Below are positions 9,648 to 21,559 of a stretch of DNA of 64,000 nucleotides, one piece after another. Position numbers and translations under genes: made by a program. This stretch comes from Colocasia esculenta (lineage: Eukaryota; Streptophyta; Magnoliopsida; Alismatales; Araceae): positions 64,048,961 through 64,112,960 of the forward strand of contig CM024760.1 in NCBI GenBank assembly GCA_014218235.1. The letters are read 5' to 3'. The first letter of the stretch is position 1. Each line of letters begins with the position of its first letter. A model generated the notes under the pieces. The model ran no database searches, had not been told where the DNA came from, and worked only from the letters and a program-made list of their open reading frames with translations.

Positions 9648-11120
9648 GAAGGCGATGCCATCCAGAGAACGTACAAGGGCTGAATTTTAGGATCGGGAGG
9701 GAAAGAAGATGTGGTCCATTTTAAGCCTTCCATTATATATATTGATATTTTTCTTGTGATTTCCTCCAATTTAATGTCTTATTATTCTTATGATATATCA
9801 TATACAATAAATAGCATATGCATCTCTCATTTTTTATTCTATTGTCAATAAAATGTATCCCTATTAACTAGGTTGTGAAATGAGAATTGAATCGGTTGTT
9901 GGATTCATTTAGTCTTTTGAGCTAGATATGTCTTATTCTTTCTATATATTGGTTTTATTTCGTAAAGGTATTCTACTGTTTCTGAGGCCTCTGTGGTATT
10001 AGCTTTGTCAATACTGTTTATGAGACAATATAGGCATCCATATATTAAATGCTGAGGAAGTTTATATCACACCTTTATGTCATAGGTGTCATAAAATTCA
10101 CATACTTATATTCTTGAAATAATTGATATAACCATGTTTTGTGTTCTGTTGATTTTATTAGTATGTTCTTAAGCTTTATCACTTGTAAGTAGTTCATATA
10201 AAGTTTGGAAGTGAGTGGTTCAGAGGAATTGCAACTTGGACTTCTCCTTTAAGTCAATCACTTTTAACTCTGCAGTGTATGTGTGCCTAGATCAAGAGGT
10301 CATTTTGGCTTTCAACAGTTCTCAGGTTTCTGTGATTTTACACTCTATAAATACATGGGCTTTCATACTGTTCTAGTTGCCGCCGAATGATTTTTTGAAA
10401 GGCTTTGAACACTTGAGTGTTATATTTTCGGTCAGGGAAGTCATGGGGAGATTTCCGCTTCTTTGTAACACAAAAAATGGGCATACTACAAAAAGAAATC
10501 CTTTGACAGTTAATGACACTATCTGGTTGCATGTGTTTTAATGAAAAATAATATGTTTTGGCGATGTGCGTGGTTGAATGTTACTTTTACTTTTACCTTT
10601 GAATTCAAAATTAATAATAATAATTGGGAATGTAGTTCTTCTTTACGCGCTATATAAATTTATTTCATCTTTTCAATAAAAAAAAGTTTCCAATGTTCTT
10701 TTTAATTGTGTTTATATACTCATGGCTTGTCAAAAACAAAAGAAATTGAGTAAAGAAAATCTCATGTCACTGTTTGCATTATTTTAAAAGTTGTAAGCAA
10801 CTCATTTTAATTGATGATTTCATAGTTGTTAAATAAGAGTTTTATTCATTTAGGTAAATGTTTCGGGAATTTGATTCCCGGTCCATTTTAGAGTAGGTTG
10901 GTTAATTTTTAGTCCAGACAGTTATAAAGTTTAATCTCTGGTCCTTCGTTGTCTCAAAATTAATTTCCAATCCAAAATGGATGGAAACCGTCAAACGTGG
11001 TAACATTCTATTGATTGTGTATTAGAAATACCCTCCTTAGTGGATGGTTATTACATGGCTTGCCACTCCTTTTAATTTTTAGTCCTATATTGGCATTTTC
11101 GGTCTAGAACGTTTACTTCT
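9648..11120. other. unassigned intergenic DNA (only non-element stretch)
   Basis: About 1.47 kb of AT-rich sequence between the CACTA terminus and the SIR-D LTR. I recognise no gene, RNA or element core in most of it. The 64-codon minus-strand frame at 10338-10532 has no recognisable motif. The last ~270 bp (about 10850-11115; GGTAAATGTTTCGGGAATTT, then repeated 'TTTTAGTCC'/'GGTCC' phrases) has the texture of a small Mutator-like non-autonomous element cut off by SIR-D, but I see no paired terminal inverted repeat. Confidence 0.45.
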
Positions 11121-11776
11121 TGTTGCCCAGCTAGCTAGCCCAGAGGGGGGGTGAATGGGATATTAAAAATATTGAGTACCTAAAACCTGTTCACACAAAG
11201 GTCACAAAAACACACTTCGTAGATTGTTAGTCTTAATTAAAGAAAAGACCCAGAGAATTATCCTAGTTCAGATCTCCTCTCCTTAGGAGACCTACGTCTA
11301 GTCCTGAGCAATATCTCAGGATTTCACTAACACAAGGGTACTGTCCCCCTTATGGATCCTTATACACCCAGCCGCAGTTGATCTTCTCTTCACAACCCGA
11401 AGAGGAACTTACAGCACCCTGGACACCACCAGGTCTTCCTTCTACACGAAGGGAATCTCACACCCTGGATCCCACCAGGTCTTCCTTCTTACCCGAAGGG
11501 AACAAAAAACACAAGAAGTGAAATGAGATCAAGCCCCTAGATCAAGCTTATACAATGCCAGATCTGAAGCTAAAACTGAGAGGAAGATCTACAGTGAGGG
11601 ACACTCTCAGTTTACAGAAGCTCTCAAGATTAACGCAATGAATACAGAGAGCTAAGAGATAAACAATCAAAGGAGTGAGGTTTGGCTCTTCAAGATGCTC
11701 GCAGAAAAAACTTGTGTAAGATTGTCGTTCGTATTCTCCAACTCTTGGATCAATTTTCTTCTGGAACTTCAGTGTT

Positions 11777-11786
11777 CTTTATATAT
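11777..11786 (-). promoter_or_regulatory. putative LTR TATA box (SIR-D)
   Basis: The minus strand reads GATATATAAAGAAC. It aligns with GATATAAA at 6056 in SIR-A and sits downstream of the AACGATT array in transcription order. Confidence 0.55.
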
Positions 11787-12199
11787 CTTCTATTTGAATT
11801 TCGAATGTTGAAGTGCCCGTTGTCTCTAAGCTTTGGTTTATGTTAGACTGCATGGTCCTGTAGAGCTTCCCGTTCAACGGTCTTCATGCACGCACAGACA
11901 GAAGATCTTCTGAATATCCTTTGGCTTCTATTTTGTCTAACGTTGTATGACGAAGTTGTCAGAGACCTGCACACATTAGATGCTAAACAATAGACAGCTA
12001 GACTGTCTCTTGTTGTCAGTCAACGTTAGATTGATTTTATACAAATGTAGAAGTTCCATTCTGTTCTTTTAAAACATGTTTACAGAATAAGCATGAGAAT
12101 AGAAGATATTGTCTACATGCATGCAGTGATACGTTCAGTCTCCATAAATGCACAACTGACAGAAAGATATGCGTGAAGACTTTGACTTTTCAACGTTAT

Positions 12200-13080
12200 T
12201 CAAAAATTATCTCGAAAATCAAATCGTTATTGTCCATGAAATCGTTATATGCATGACATATGAAATCTTTATGCCAATGAGTTGATATTCATGTAAATCG
12301 TTGTGCACACATAAGCAAACCGATGCACATATAAATCGTTATGCATTAATAACCAAATCGTTGTAGAGACAGATCGTTGTGACTCCATAAGAAAATCGTT
12401 ATGCACACGTCGTTATAATCAAATTGTAAGAGACAATGTGAATGAATTGTTATTTGTTGTATCAAATCGTTACAGCGACTAAGTCGTTATGTAACATGAT
12501 GAATCGTTAAAGTAACAGAGTCGTTATGTAACTTATCGAATCGTTACAGGGATCAAATCGTTATGATGGTATAGGCAAATCGTTATGAACCAAATCGTTA
12601 CGAGTAAATCGTTGTTCTTTACTTAAGAAATCGATGTGAGACCAAATCGTTGTTCTTAGTTAAGAAATCGATGTGAGACCAAATCGTTGTTCTCACTTAA
12701 GAAATCGATGTGAGACCAAATCATTCTTCTCACTTAAGAAATCGATGTGATCACTTATCGAATCGTTATGGAAGCAAATCATTATGAATACTTAACGAAT
12801 CGTTACGAACGCAAATCGTTGTGAATACTTAGCAAATCGTTATGAAAGCAAATCATTGCAATCACTTAACGAATCGTTGTGAGGGCAAGTCGTTGCGATC
12901 ACTTAACGAATCGTTGTGAGGGCAAATCGTTGCGATCACTTAACGAATCGTTGTGAGGGAAAATCGTTGCGATCACTTACTGAATCGTTGTGAGGGCAAA
13001 TTGTTGCGATCACTTAACGAATCGTTGTGAGGGCAAATCGTTACAGCACTACTGAAATCGTTGTAGCATAAAGAAAGTCA
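12200..13080 (-). repeat. AACGATT (AATCGTT) array in U3 of SIR-D
   Basis: More than thirty AATCGTT cores on the plus strand. Between about 12840 and 13040 they form near-perfect units of roughly 37 bp (GAATCGTTGTGAGGGCAAAT followed by CGTTGCGATCACTTAAC). Between 12610 and 12760 a different unit (AAATCGTTGTTCTCACTTAAG) is repeated. So the same core has been amplified twice with different partner text. Confidence 0.88.
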
Positions 13081-13284
13081 ATGTGGACTTACATAGATTT
13101 CATGCTTTGAAATAAAATTGCTACAGTAGGAATAATGCTTACCATTTGGCTTGATTTTTCTTGTTTTATTTCCTGTGCTCAAGACTTGTAGAAAATTCAT
13201 TAGTTTAAACTTTATATAGTTTTGTTAATCACCAAAATAGATATGTAATTTATTTAAATTACATGTGGATAAACTGATCATCAA

Positions 13285-13296
13285 TCTCCCCCTTTT
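13285..13296 (-). promoter_or_regulatory. polypurine tract next to 3' LTR (SIR-D)
   Basis: The minus strand reads AAAAGGGGGAGA, immediately before the LTR start. A second copy lies at 13397-13408 (minus AAAAGGGGGAGA), mirroring the pair in SIR-A. Confidence 0.85.
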
Positions 13297-13482
13297 GGTG
13301 ATGACAAAACATAACAATTAGCAAAGATGATCTGAAATAAGTCTAAGCATAATTGCGGAAAAAAAATATAAGGGATGAATTTCAGAAATGCTATATTCTC
13401 CCCCTTTTGTCATGAAGAAAAAAGATACAAGAGTGAGACAAAGAAGAGAGAAAGGAAAGCACAAAGAGAGAAACAAAGAGAT

Positions 13483-16400
13483 TTATTGAGCATTGGAGGG
13501 TTCAGAGTGATAAAAGGCAGGAGACAAGAGTGATGCAAAGCGCCTAATGACAGGTAGCGCTTGGCGTTCCTGCTCTTCAAAATAGGCTTGAAATGAGCCA
13601 AGCTCAATGCAATAGGAGGGTCCCATGGTGGGAGGCATCCGCTTGATGTGAAGCTGCCTCTGATCCGATATGAAATCCCAATATCTATTGTTGCCAAGAG
13701 CTACCTTGTAGGTGGTGAAGCAACCAAAACTAGCAAACTGAAGAAACTGAGTAATTTTAAAGGGATAGAAGATCTGATGCTGCCAAAGTTCCTTCTTTAA
13801 TTCTAGAAATACCCAGTACCATTGTTCCCATTTCATGTAGTCCCGAACAAGGTGAAGAGAATTGGCATCCAAAAATTCACCGGGAGTCAGAAGAGGTTGA
13901 TTGGAAAGAGCCTGAGAAGCATTCAGCTCTTTAAGCTGTTGAGCTGATAGAGTGTAGAGTTTTTCCCAATCAGCAGGCGGCAACCTCTCACACTCAGATA
14001 GAATAGGGGCAAGGATATCTGCCTTGAGGTACCCCTGAAGATACTGCTTGAAGACAAATCTATGAAAAGAAAGGTTACGACCTTCTTTCACAGAGAGCCT
14101 GGCCATAACCTGAGCAGCTCGCTCAAACAATAGTGAGCCCACAGAGGAATCCATGATCAGAGAGTGAAGGGGAGGAAGGAACACAACATCAGGAATTACC
14201 AGGGTGGCAAAATCAACTCGGAGAGGTTCGGTGTGAGCAACCTGAGACTGAGCGCATGGATAGCTTGCCTGAACTGCCCCAGCTGCACTTCTGAAATGCA
14301 ATTAAGATAGCAGAAATCACAGTACATTTTGTAGTGCCGGATGAACTTGATTTCCTTCTGAATGAAAGGTCCAAAAAGATCTTTATGGTGAATCTGAAAC
14401 CATTCAGAGAGAGGGAGAGGAGCTTCTCTGTGTGGATATCTAGCGGCTTAAATACGACGAAATTGATTGTACAGATCTCTGTTGCTCCGAGCCCACTGCT
14501 CTTCAGTTTTGGCTTCAGTCATGGAGAAAATTTTTGACTGTTGAGCCTTGGAAAGAAAGGCATAAGGTAAAATTGTATTGAGATGGGCCGAAAGATTTTG
14601 GAAGGGAAGGCCAAAGAGGTGAGCAAACACTACCTTTTGAAGATATTCCTCATAGATAGATTTTTGCTTATTGGTGATAGAAAGAGAAAACGAAAGTGGA
14701 GGATAACAAGGTTCAGAGGAGACATGATGGTTGGAAGTGAGTCTCCTCTTCTTAGGAATAGGGCTGGAAGAGCCTGTCCTGTGAGAATGGGTCCCAACAG
14801 CCAGGACTGAACGAAGTATTACTACATCAAATTCATCCTTGATGTCCTGGATTTCTGTGTGATCTAATTGAGCACCCTCAGGAATAATAGAAATGAAAGA
14901 AGGAGGTGTTTGTGGATGGAAGAGGGATGCAGGGGTGATGGAGGGGAGATCAGATGGTCCTGAAGAAGAAGAAGGACCACTAGAAGAGGCTCCAGCTGAA
15001 GAAGCTGTGGGATGAACCTCAACAGAAGATAAGGATGGAGGAATGATGGTGGAGGAAGTAGGAGATGAAGGAGTTTGGGAAAAGAATGGTGTAGGTGAGG
15101 AAATGGTTCTAGAGCGGGGTTGTTTGAAGGTGAGAGGAGCTGGAGGAGCAGTGGATGAGGTGGGTGGAGAAGGAGGGGCTGGAGTTGGAAGGCTAGGAAG
15201 GACAGTGGGCTCTAGAGCTACAACCTGATATTCTTCTCTTACAGCCATAGATTCCATTGGAGATGAATCATCCTCTGCCAGCCCTGCTGGCCCAGATTCT
15301 CAGCATCAACCACTTCTTCAAAGAGCTCATTCTCAACATGAATTGGCCCTGTTGGCCCTACTGGGTTTTCAGACAAAGGCCCTGATGGCCGTTCTTCCTC
15401 TTGTTGTTGCTCTGTAATGACAGGCCCTGATGGCCTAGCTTCATCATCACGCTGTTGTTCTGCAATGACAGGCCCTGATGGCCTATTATTCTCTTCACTT
15501 GGCCCTGATGGCCCTGCAATACAGGAAGGAGGGGCATGAGATGGTAAGTGCTCCCTCACAAAAGCTGACAAGTCCACAAGCATTGTCCTCATACTGTCAT
15601 AATCTTTTCGAATACTTTCAAGTTCAGATGAAAGTGCCCCTAATTCATGGGTAGATGAGCTTTGACTGATAAAAATGGAGGCCATATCCGACCTCACGGA
15701 ACATAAAATTTTGCCTTGCTCAGGCGCTCAACAATAGGTTTCAAATGATTTTCAACTTCTTTTTCCCAGATCTCCTGTGTGGCTTACTGGTGAGGAGAGG
15801 GACTTCTTTAGCCACACCTTTTCCTTTGTCTTCTCCTGCCCTAACCATGGGCTCTTCATGATCAACATTTTCATTTTCTTCTTCTGAGGCACTTTCCACA
15901 ATGCCTTCTGTAAACTGATCATCAATGGGGGCATTGGCATTTTGCTCCCCCTAAATTGCTGCTTACTCATCAACATGTTGCTCCCCCTCAATGGGAGCAT
16001 CTCTACAACTGATTCTTCATGAGCAACAATTTGCTCCCCCTGACTGGGAGCATCTTCCATAACAATCTCATCAATGTGGCCTGATGCAACAGCTTCTGCA
16101 ATTTGAACTTCACTAACTACTGGATCTCTTAGAGAGCTATGGATGGATTCCAGTACATCTCTGAGTACTGGGACTACTCGGGAAGAGGGAACAGGATCCT
16201 CTGAACTATGCCCAACAGGCTCAATGTCCTCTAGAGGGATATCCTCAATCCTGCTGCTGGAGGTGCTACTGCTGGCTCTTCTTGAGCTACGACTACTGCT
16301 ACTTCTGCATCTTGGACCTCTTTGGCTTCGCCAATGATGGCTTCACCCTTAGCCACAGAAGTCTTTGTCCAAACCCCATTGACAACCGAAAAACCACTTT

Positions 16401-17307
16401 ATCTCAAATTTCTGTACAGGATAGCGTGACCCATCTTCTCAGACACATCTCCCACCACACTGATGCCATAGTGTTGAAATATTTTGGTGAGCAGATGAGC
16501 ATAAGTTAGAGAAATGTTCAGCTTGCTCTTTGTGTCCCATACTTGTGCGCTTGCAAACTTCATCTTTTCAATCATGATCTCTGCAGTGTTGATTTCTTGG
16601 GTCTGGATGGCCCAGAACATCAGGTCGGAGTCCGCCTTGGTGCAAGTGGAGAAGGTGGCACTCCTTGGGACTACTATTTGACACACAATGAAATGCAATA
16701 AGTGATTAAAAGCATTCGATTGGTTGATATCTAGTTTTCCATCCTTCAATCTGTATTCGGGACAAACAATCCCTAAACCTTTTGCCTGAATATCCACAGT
16801 TTGAACTCCACTGTGTCCGGAGGTAGTCACACTGAAGAGAGATGCCAATAGGTCTCGTGTGACCCTAATCTGAGTTCCCTTGACCATGGAAGTCAGGGTC
16901 CCATCTTCCTCTGTCTTCAGACATACATAGAAAGCTTTTACAAGGTCTGGATAACTTACTTCTGACAGGGTGGCAATCTTTGTCCACTTCAATCTGTCCA
17001 TAGCTGCGACGATACTGCCCATTCCATTCTTCTACAAGTCAGCCACATCCACTACTTTGTGTCCGCAAAGCTTGGTCTTTACTGAAGCATATCTTTCTTG
17101 CTGCTCGGCGGTAAGAAATGCAGCTCCGTAGCCCCCGACGCTGTCGGAAACACCAGAAGAGGCCAGGTTTTTGGATGGGAAGAGTTTCTGGATGATTGAA
17201 CTGGAGAAAGGAGTAGAACCCCTAAAAAAATTTCTCACGGGAAAGAGGTAGAAGCTTGAAATTTCAGAGAGTCGATGCCGGAGTCGATAGGGTATCACCT
17301 TAGGCAA
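13483..17307 (-). pseudogene. SIR-D accessory ('env-like') ORF, frame-broken
   Basis: Same architecture as the SIR-A copy. The N-terminal domain is split into 17307-17032 (AAFLTAEQQERY, CGHKVVDVADL) and 17022-16399 (VSYPDLVKAFYVCLKT, TTSGHSGVQTV, SATFSTCTKADSDLMF). An acidic zone lies at 16060-15752, and a coiled-coil-like segment with a GPSGP-type zone at 15697-15239 (RPSGPV is repeated). The Pro/Ser tract and basic motif PKKRRL (minus, 14739-14756) are in 15257-14448, and the C-terminal domain is 14301-13483, ending PAFYHSEPSNAQ at a stop. This copy gives the best view of the natural C-terminus, which has no hydrophobic membrane anchor. The conserved start Met is not present. Between 16390 and 16060 the frame is damaged. 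Confidence 0.75.
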
Positions 17308-17557
17308 AAGGAAGAAGATGACGAAGGGATGCGAATCGTTGCCGCATAGATTTCGGGATAAAAAAAAAATAAGAGGAATGACCTTTGGAATTTGGAGGCG
17401 CCATGATGGCAGAAAAGGACAAACTGACTACTTCGATAGGAATAAACTCTTATAAAATAATGAACCGTCATGGCAAACTTAAAGGAATAGGCAATAATTG
17501 GAGTTTTGCTCAATTTTTTTTTTTTAAAAATATATTTTGAAAAATAATATTTCAGTT
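17308..17557 (-). other. residual pol/accessory spacer of SIR-D
   Basis: AT-rich DNA resembling the spacer after the pol stop in SIR-A (both have TTTAAAACTG followed by A/T-rich text). It directly follows the reverse transcriptase end, because the RNase H coding DNA is gone. No gene seen. Confidence 0.5.
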
Positions 17558-18306
17558 TTAAATAGATAATTCTTTCACGAATCCAAACTTCTTTAAGAGT
17601 ACCTTGGTATATTTGGCTTGACATATGTGGGTGCCTTCTTTTCCTTGCTTAATTTGCAATCCAAGTAAGTAGTTAAGCTCCCCCATCATGCTCATCTCGA
17701 ATTCTCCCTGCATAATCTTCTCAAAATACTTGCAAAGAGATTCATCCGTAGAACCAAATATTATATCATCAACATATATTTGAACAATCAAAATGTGTTT
17801 GACCTTAGATTTGACAAATAATGTACTGTCTACTTGACCTCTAGTGAAACCATGATCTAATAGAAATGCACTTAGCTGTTCATACCATGCTCTTGGTGCT
17901 TGTTTTAATCCATGTAATGCTTTGTGCAATTTAAATACATGATTAGGAAAATCAATGTCATCAAAACCTGGAGGTTGTTCCACATAAACTCCTCTTTTAT
18001 GAAACTATTTAGAAAGGCAGACTTTACATCCATTTGAAATAATTTTATGTCTAATGCAGATGCATATGCGAGTAATATTCTAATAGCCTCATGTCTGGCT
18101 ACTGGTGCATAGGTTTCATCGAAATCTACGCCTTCCACTTGGGAATAGCCTTGTGCTACCAATCTGGCCTTGTTTCTTATGATCACACCAGCTTCATCCA
18201 ATTTATTTTTGAACACCCATTTGGTGCCAATCACTAGATGATCTGATGGTCTAGGAACAAGTGACCAAACCTGATTTCTCTTGAACAGATTCAATTCATC
18301 TTGCAT
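17558..18306 (-). pseudogene. SIR-D pol: reverse transcriptase, RNase H deleted
   Basis: Two overlapping frames encode a copia reverse transcriptase. 18306-17905 has WVFKNKLDEAG, RLVAQGYSQVEGVDFDETYAPVAR and FQMDVKSAFLN (catalytic Asp region). 17983-17558 has LHGLKQAPRAWYEQL, the YVDD active site in QIYVDDIIFGS, and FEMSMMGELNYLLGLQI. A frameshift separates them, at about 17990. Sequence identity to the SIR-C and SIR-B copies ends at LLKKFGF, after which six foreign codons and a stop follow. The roughly 240-codon RNase H expected next is absent. Such an element could move only with help. Confidence 0.85.
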
Positions 18307-19840
18307 GGCTAAAATCCAAGATTCATTAGTGATAGCTTCATTGACTGTTCTAGGCTCTATTTGAGAAACAAAAGCTAAATAATCACATGGAATTATGTTA
18401 CCTCTTATTCTTACCCCTACAGATGGATCACCAATAATGTTTTCAGGAGGGTGATCTCTCTTGTATCTTCATTCCTTTGGAAGATTCTCATGGACTATAT
18501 CCTTTTGTTGCAGGTCTTCCAGAGGTGGATCTTCCTTGTCCTCAATGATGAGTTCTTTAGCTTCTTGGATAATTCATATGCATCATCATTATCACTATCT
18601 TCTTCCTTTCTCAAGGAACGGTTAGTTCATCAAGGATATGTGTACTGATTGCTCAAATAATAAAGTATGCTTGTTAAATACCCTAAAGCCTTTAGGTTTA
18701 TATGCATACCCCATGAAGATGCCTTCATCTGATTTTGCATCTAACTTACCAATGTCTTTTTTTTTCCGTTGTTGTAGATGAAACATGGACATCCAAATGT
18801 CCTGAAGTGACTGATCTTCGGCTTCTTTCCCTTGTACAATTCATATGCTGTCTTCTCGAGGATAGGCCTGATCATTACTACATTAATAATGTAACTAGTT
18901 GTGTTGACTGCTTCAACCCAAAAATATCTTGGTAGATCATATTATGATAGCATCGTTCTTGCCATATCCAGAAGGGTTCTGTTCTTTCTCTAAGCAACTC
19001 CATTTTGTTGTGGTGTTCTTGGTGCTGACAAATTGTGTTCAATTCCTTGTTCATCATAGAACTTTGCAAATTTTTCATTCTGGAATTCTCCTCCATGATC
19101 TGACCGGATTCCAACAATGCAGTGCTTCTTATCTTTCTAAACCTTTTTGCTGAAGCTTACAAAACTATCAAATGTATCATCTTTGTGTTCTAGAAAGGAT
19201 ACCCATGTGAATCTTGAATAGTCATCTACTATAACGAATCCAAAATTCTTTCCTCCAAGACATGGTGTGCTTTCCTTTTGCACATGGTCCACAGACACCG
19301 TCCATTCTTGTGCTAACCTTTGGCAGACCATCCACCAGGTTTCTCTTGATCAGCTTTCTCATGCCATCCAAACTACATTGACCCAATCTTCTGTGCCACA
19401 GCTCAGTTGACTGTTCCTTACTAGCTGCTAAACAGATATCTTGATCTTTCAGTTCTTCAAGGTAAAGTACGTACAGATTCTTTTCTCTGTTAGCTTCGAA
19501 AATTACTGCTCCGTCCTTCATGATGTTGCATCTAGATTCTTGGAACTTGATTTGATATCCTCTGTCACATAGCTGGCTTATGCTGATGAGATTATGCTTC
19601 AAACCTTTTACGCATAGTGCATCTTCAATAAATATTTTATCTTTATTGCCAACAGATCTGCATACTACCACTGTTCTTTTTCCATTGTCTCTATATGTCA
19701 TTGTGCCTTCTTCAGCTTCGAGGTGAGAGAATAGCTTTCTATTACCTAAACAATGCCTTGAGCATCCACTATCCAAATACCATTTGGATGCTCGAAGTTT
19801 TCCCAGAAATAAAAACATCAAGCTTTAGGTACCCAAGTTC
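18307..19840 (-). pseudogene. SIR-D pol: protease and integrase remnants
   Basis: The minus-strand frame 19821-19222 begins in the protease region (KWYLDSGCSRHCLGN, with the DSG catalytic motif). It continues through the GAG-pre-integrase zone (TELWHRRLGQ, CGPCAKGKH). 19331-19137 carries FGFVIVDDYSRFTWV of the integrase core, where the catalytic Asp normally lies. The downstream core (about 19117-18660) is split among frames, and the linker to reverse transcriptase (about 18480-18310) is still recognisable by its match to SIR-C. Several stops make it non-functional. Confidence 0.78.
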
Positions 19841-19904
19841 TTTTGGTTCCTGGTTGGTCAGTGTCATCAATTTTTCTTTAATTACCCTTTTTTTGTGTTG
19901 GTTG

Positions 19905-21545
19905 GACAAGTTATTTTACTGTGACCTAGTCTGTTGCAATGACTACAGCATGTTGTCTTAGTTACCCTTTCATACGGAACATACTTAAAGTTTGATTTAT
20001 ATGAAGTATCTTGTTCAACTACAAATTTAGTAGGATACATTTTAGGGTATACTATTGTGTCTTCATCATCTAATGGTGTATAGCCTAATCCTTGTTTTCT
20101 TCTTCTTGACCGTCTAGCACCTTTTAGTATTAAGGAAATTTTCCCATTGGTGAATTTTTCTAATGTAATAGATAGTCTTTCATTTTCTTCTGTTAGTAGT
20201 TGATTTCATTTTTCAGTTCATCTGAACTTTCTTGTTTTTCTAATTCTATTATCTATTTGTTTTTATCTTTTAGATCTTCACATAGTAACTCATTTCTTCT
20301 CTTAAGTTCATTAACCTGCTTCCCTAGTTGTTCATTTCTAATTTTAAATTTGAATTAGTATTCTCTAGACATGCAACATTTTTCTTACTAGCTTTTAGTA
20401 ATTTAGATACTTCTCTATATTTACTATAAAGCTCGTTGAAAGCTTTTTCTAAATCATCTGAATCAGAATCATTATAGGAATCAAAAGATGAGTCAGAAGT
20501 TACCTTTTCTTCTGTGTTGGCCATGAAAGCCAAGTTAGCTTCTTCTTCTTCCTCGCTACTCGAGCTTGACTCGATGTTCGAGTTGCTACTATTATCCCAA
20601 GCCACTGCCATAACTTCTTCTTGAATCTTCTTGGTTTTCTTGAACTTTCCTTCTTTCTGTATTCTGATTTCTTGAGCTTCGGACACTCTGCCTTAATGTG
20701 TCCGGGCTTCTTACACTCGTAGAAGATGGGCTCACCTTTCTTTGAGTCCCTTACTTCTAGCTTCTTAAAATCCTTATTTTTCTTGAAATATCTTCTACCA
20801 GACTGAAACTTCTTCTTTTTGGCTAAGATTCATCGTAGCCTCCTAGATAGCATTGTTTCTTCATCTTCGCTGTCTTCATTGCTTTCATTGTTATCTGAAA
20901 ATTCTTCTGACGAGTGTTCTTCAACTTTCAGAGCATTTGAGTGTTTCTTCCTGCTCGAAGACTCTCACAGTCTCTCCATGTTGATTTCATGGGCCATAAG
21001 GGACCCAATGAGTTTCTCTAATGACATTCTCTTCAAGTCATTAGCTTCTTCTATCGTTGTTACCTTGGGAGTACAAGATGATGGTAGAGATCTTAGAATT
21101 TTTCTTACCATATCTCCCATTTCATAGTTTTAGCCAAGACTGCCAAACCATTGTAATGTCGGTGAATCTACTGAACATTTATGTAATCGTTTCCACTGAC
21201 TACATCTGGAACCTCTCGTACTGAGTCACCAAGATATCTATTCTGGTTTCTTTTACTTGTTTGTGCCTTCATATGTGATCCTTAACTTCTCCCACATTTC
21301 CATCGCAGATTTGCAGGCTGAAACTCTGTTGAACTCCTTCTTACTGAGAGCACAACATAGTATGCTTTTGGCTTTGCAGTTTAGGAAGATCTTTCTCCTA
21401 TCGTCTTCAGTCCACTTATCTTTTTCATTTGTAACCAATAAGTCTCCTTCTTCAACTATTGACCAGATTTGATAGTCGAGACCTTGTAGGAAATACTCCA
21501 TTCTTGTTTTCCAATAGGTGTAATCTTCTCCATCGAATATAGTAG
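19905..21545 (-). pseudogene. SIR-D gag, 5'-truncated and frame-broken
   Basis: It starts at the junction near 21545 with the gag phrase FDGEDYTYWKTRMEYFLQG (21501-21253 follows in frame, with WEKLRITYEG). 20686-20324 has an acidic Ser/Glu tract (MAVAWDNSS, SSSEEEEEANLAFMA) and then a coiled-coil-like stretch. Two zinc knuckles are present. The first, near 20685-20726, is FYECKKPGHIKAEC and has lost its first Cys. The second, near 19905-19950, is an intact CSHCNRLGHSKITC just upstream of protease. Gag forms the particle shell and packages RNA. Frame changes occur around 20700-21250 and 19950-20320. Confidence 0.75.
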
Positions 21546-21559
21546 ATCCTTCTGCAAAG

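Larger units (their letters stand above)
11121..13283 (-). repeat. SIR-D 3' LTR
   Basis: 2163 bp. On the minus strand it starts TGATGATCAGTTTATCC, adjacent to the purine tract, and ends GGGCAACA. It carries the CATTCACCCCCCC end motif (plus strand 11144-11156), a TATA-like box, CCCTTCG...GAAGGAAGACC leader units and a long AACGATT array. These occur in the same order as in the SIR-A LTR. Confidence 0.9.
11121..21550 (-). mobile_element. SIR-D: Sirevirus, 5'-truncated and lacking RNase H
   Basis: Read on the minus strand from right to left: gag (about 21545-19960), protease/integrase, reverse transcriptase, accessory ORF, two purine tracts, 3' LTR. The 5' LTR, primer-binding site and first codons of gag are missing, and gag is joined directly to the accessory ORF of SIR-C near 21550. 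The RNase H part of pol is deleted. The LTR belongs to the same family as SIR-A, with the same ends and the same AACGATT array. Confidence 0.88.

Noticed and set aside
10338..10532. 64-codon minus-strand frame in the unassigned stretch
   Set aside because: Short, no motif, no neighbouring exon or promoter signal. Chance is the simpler explanation.
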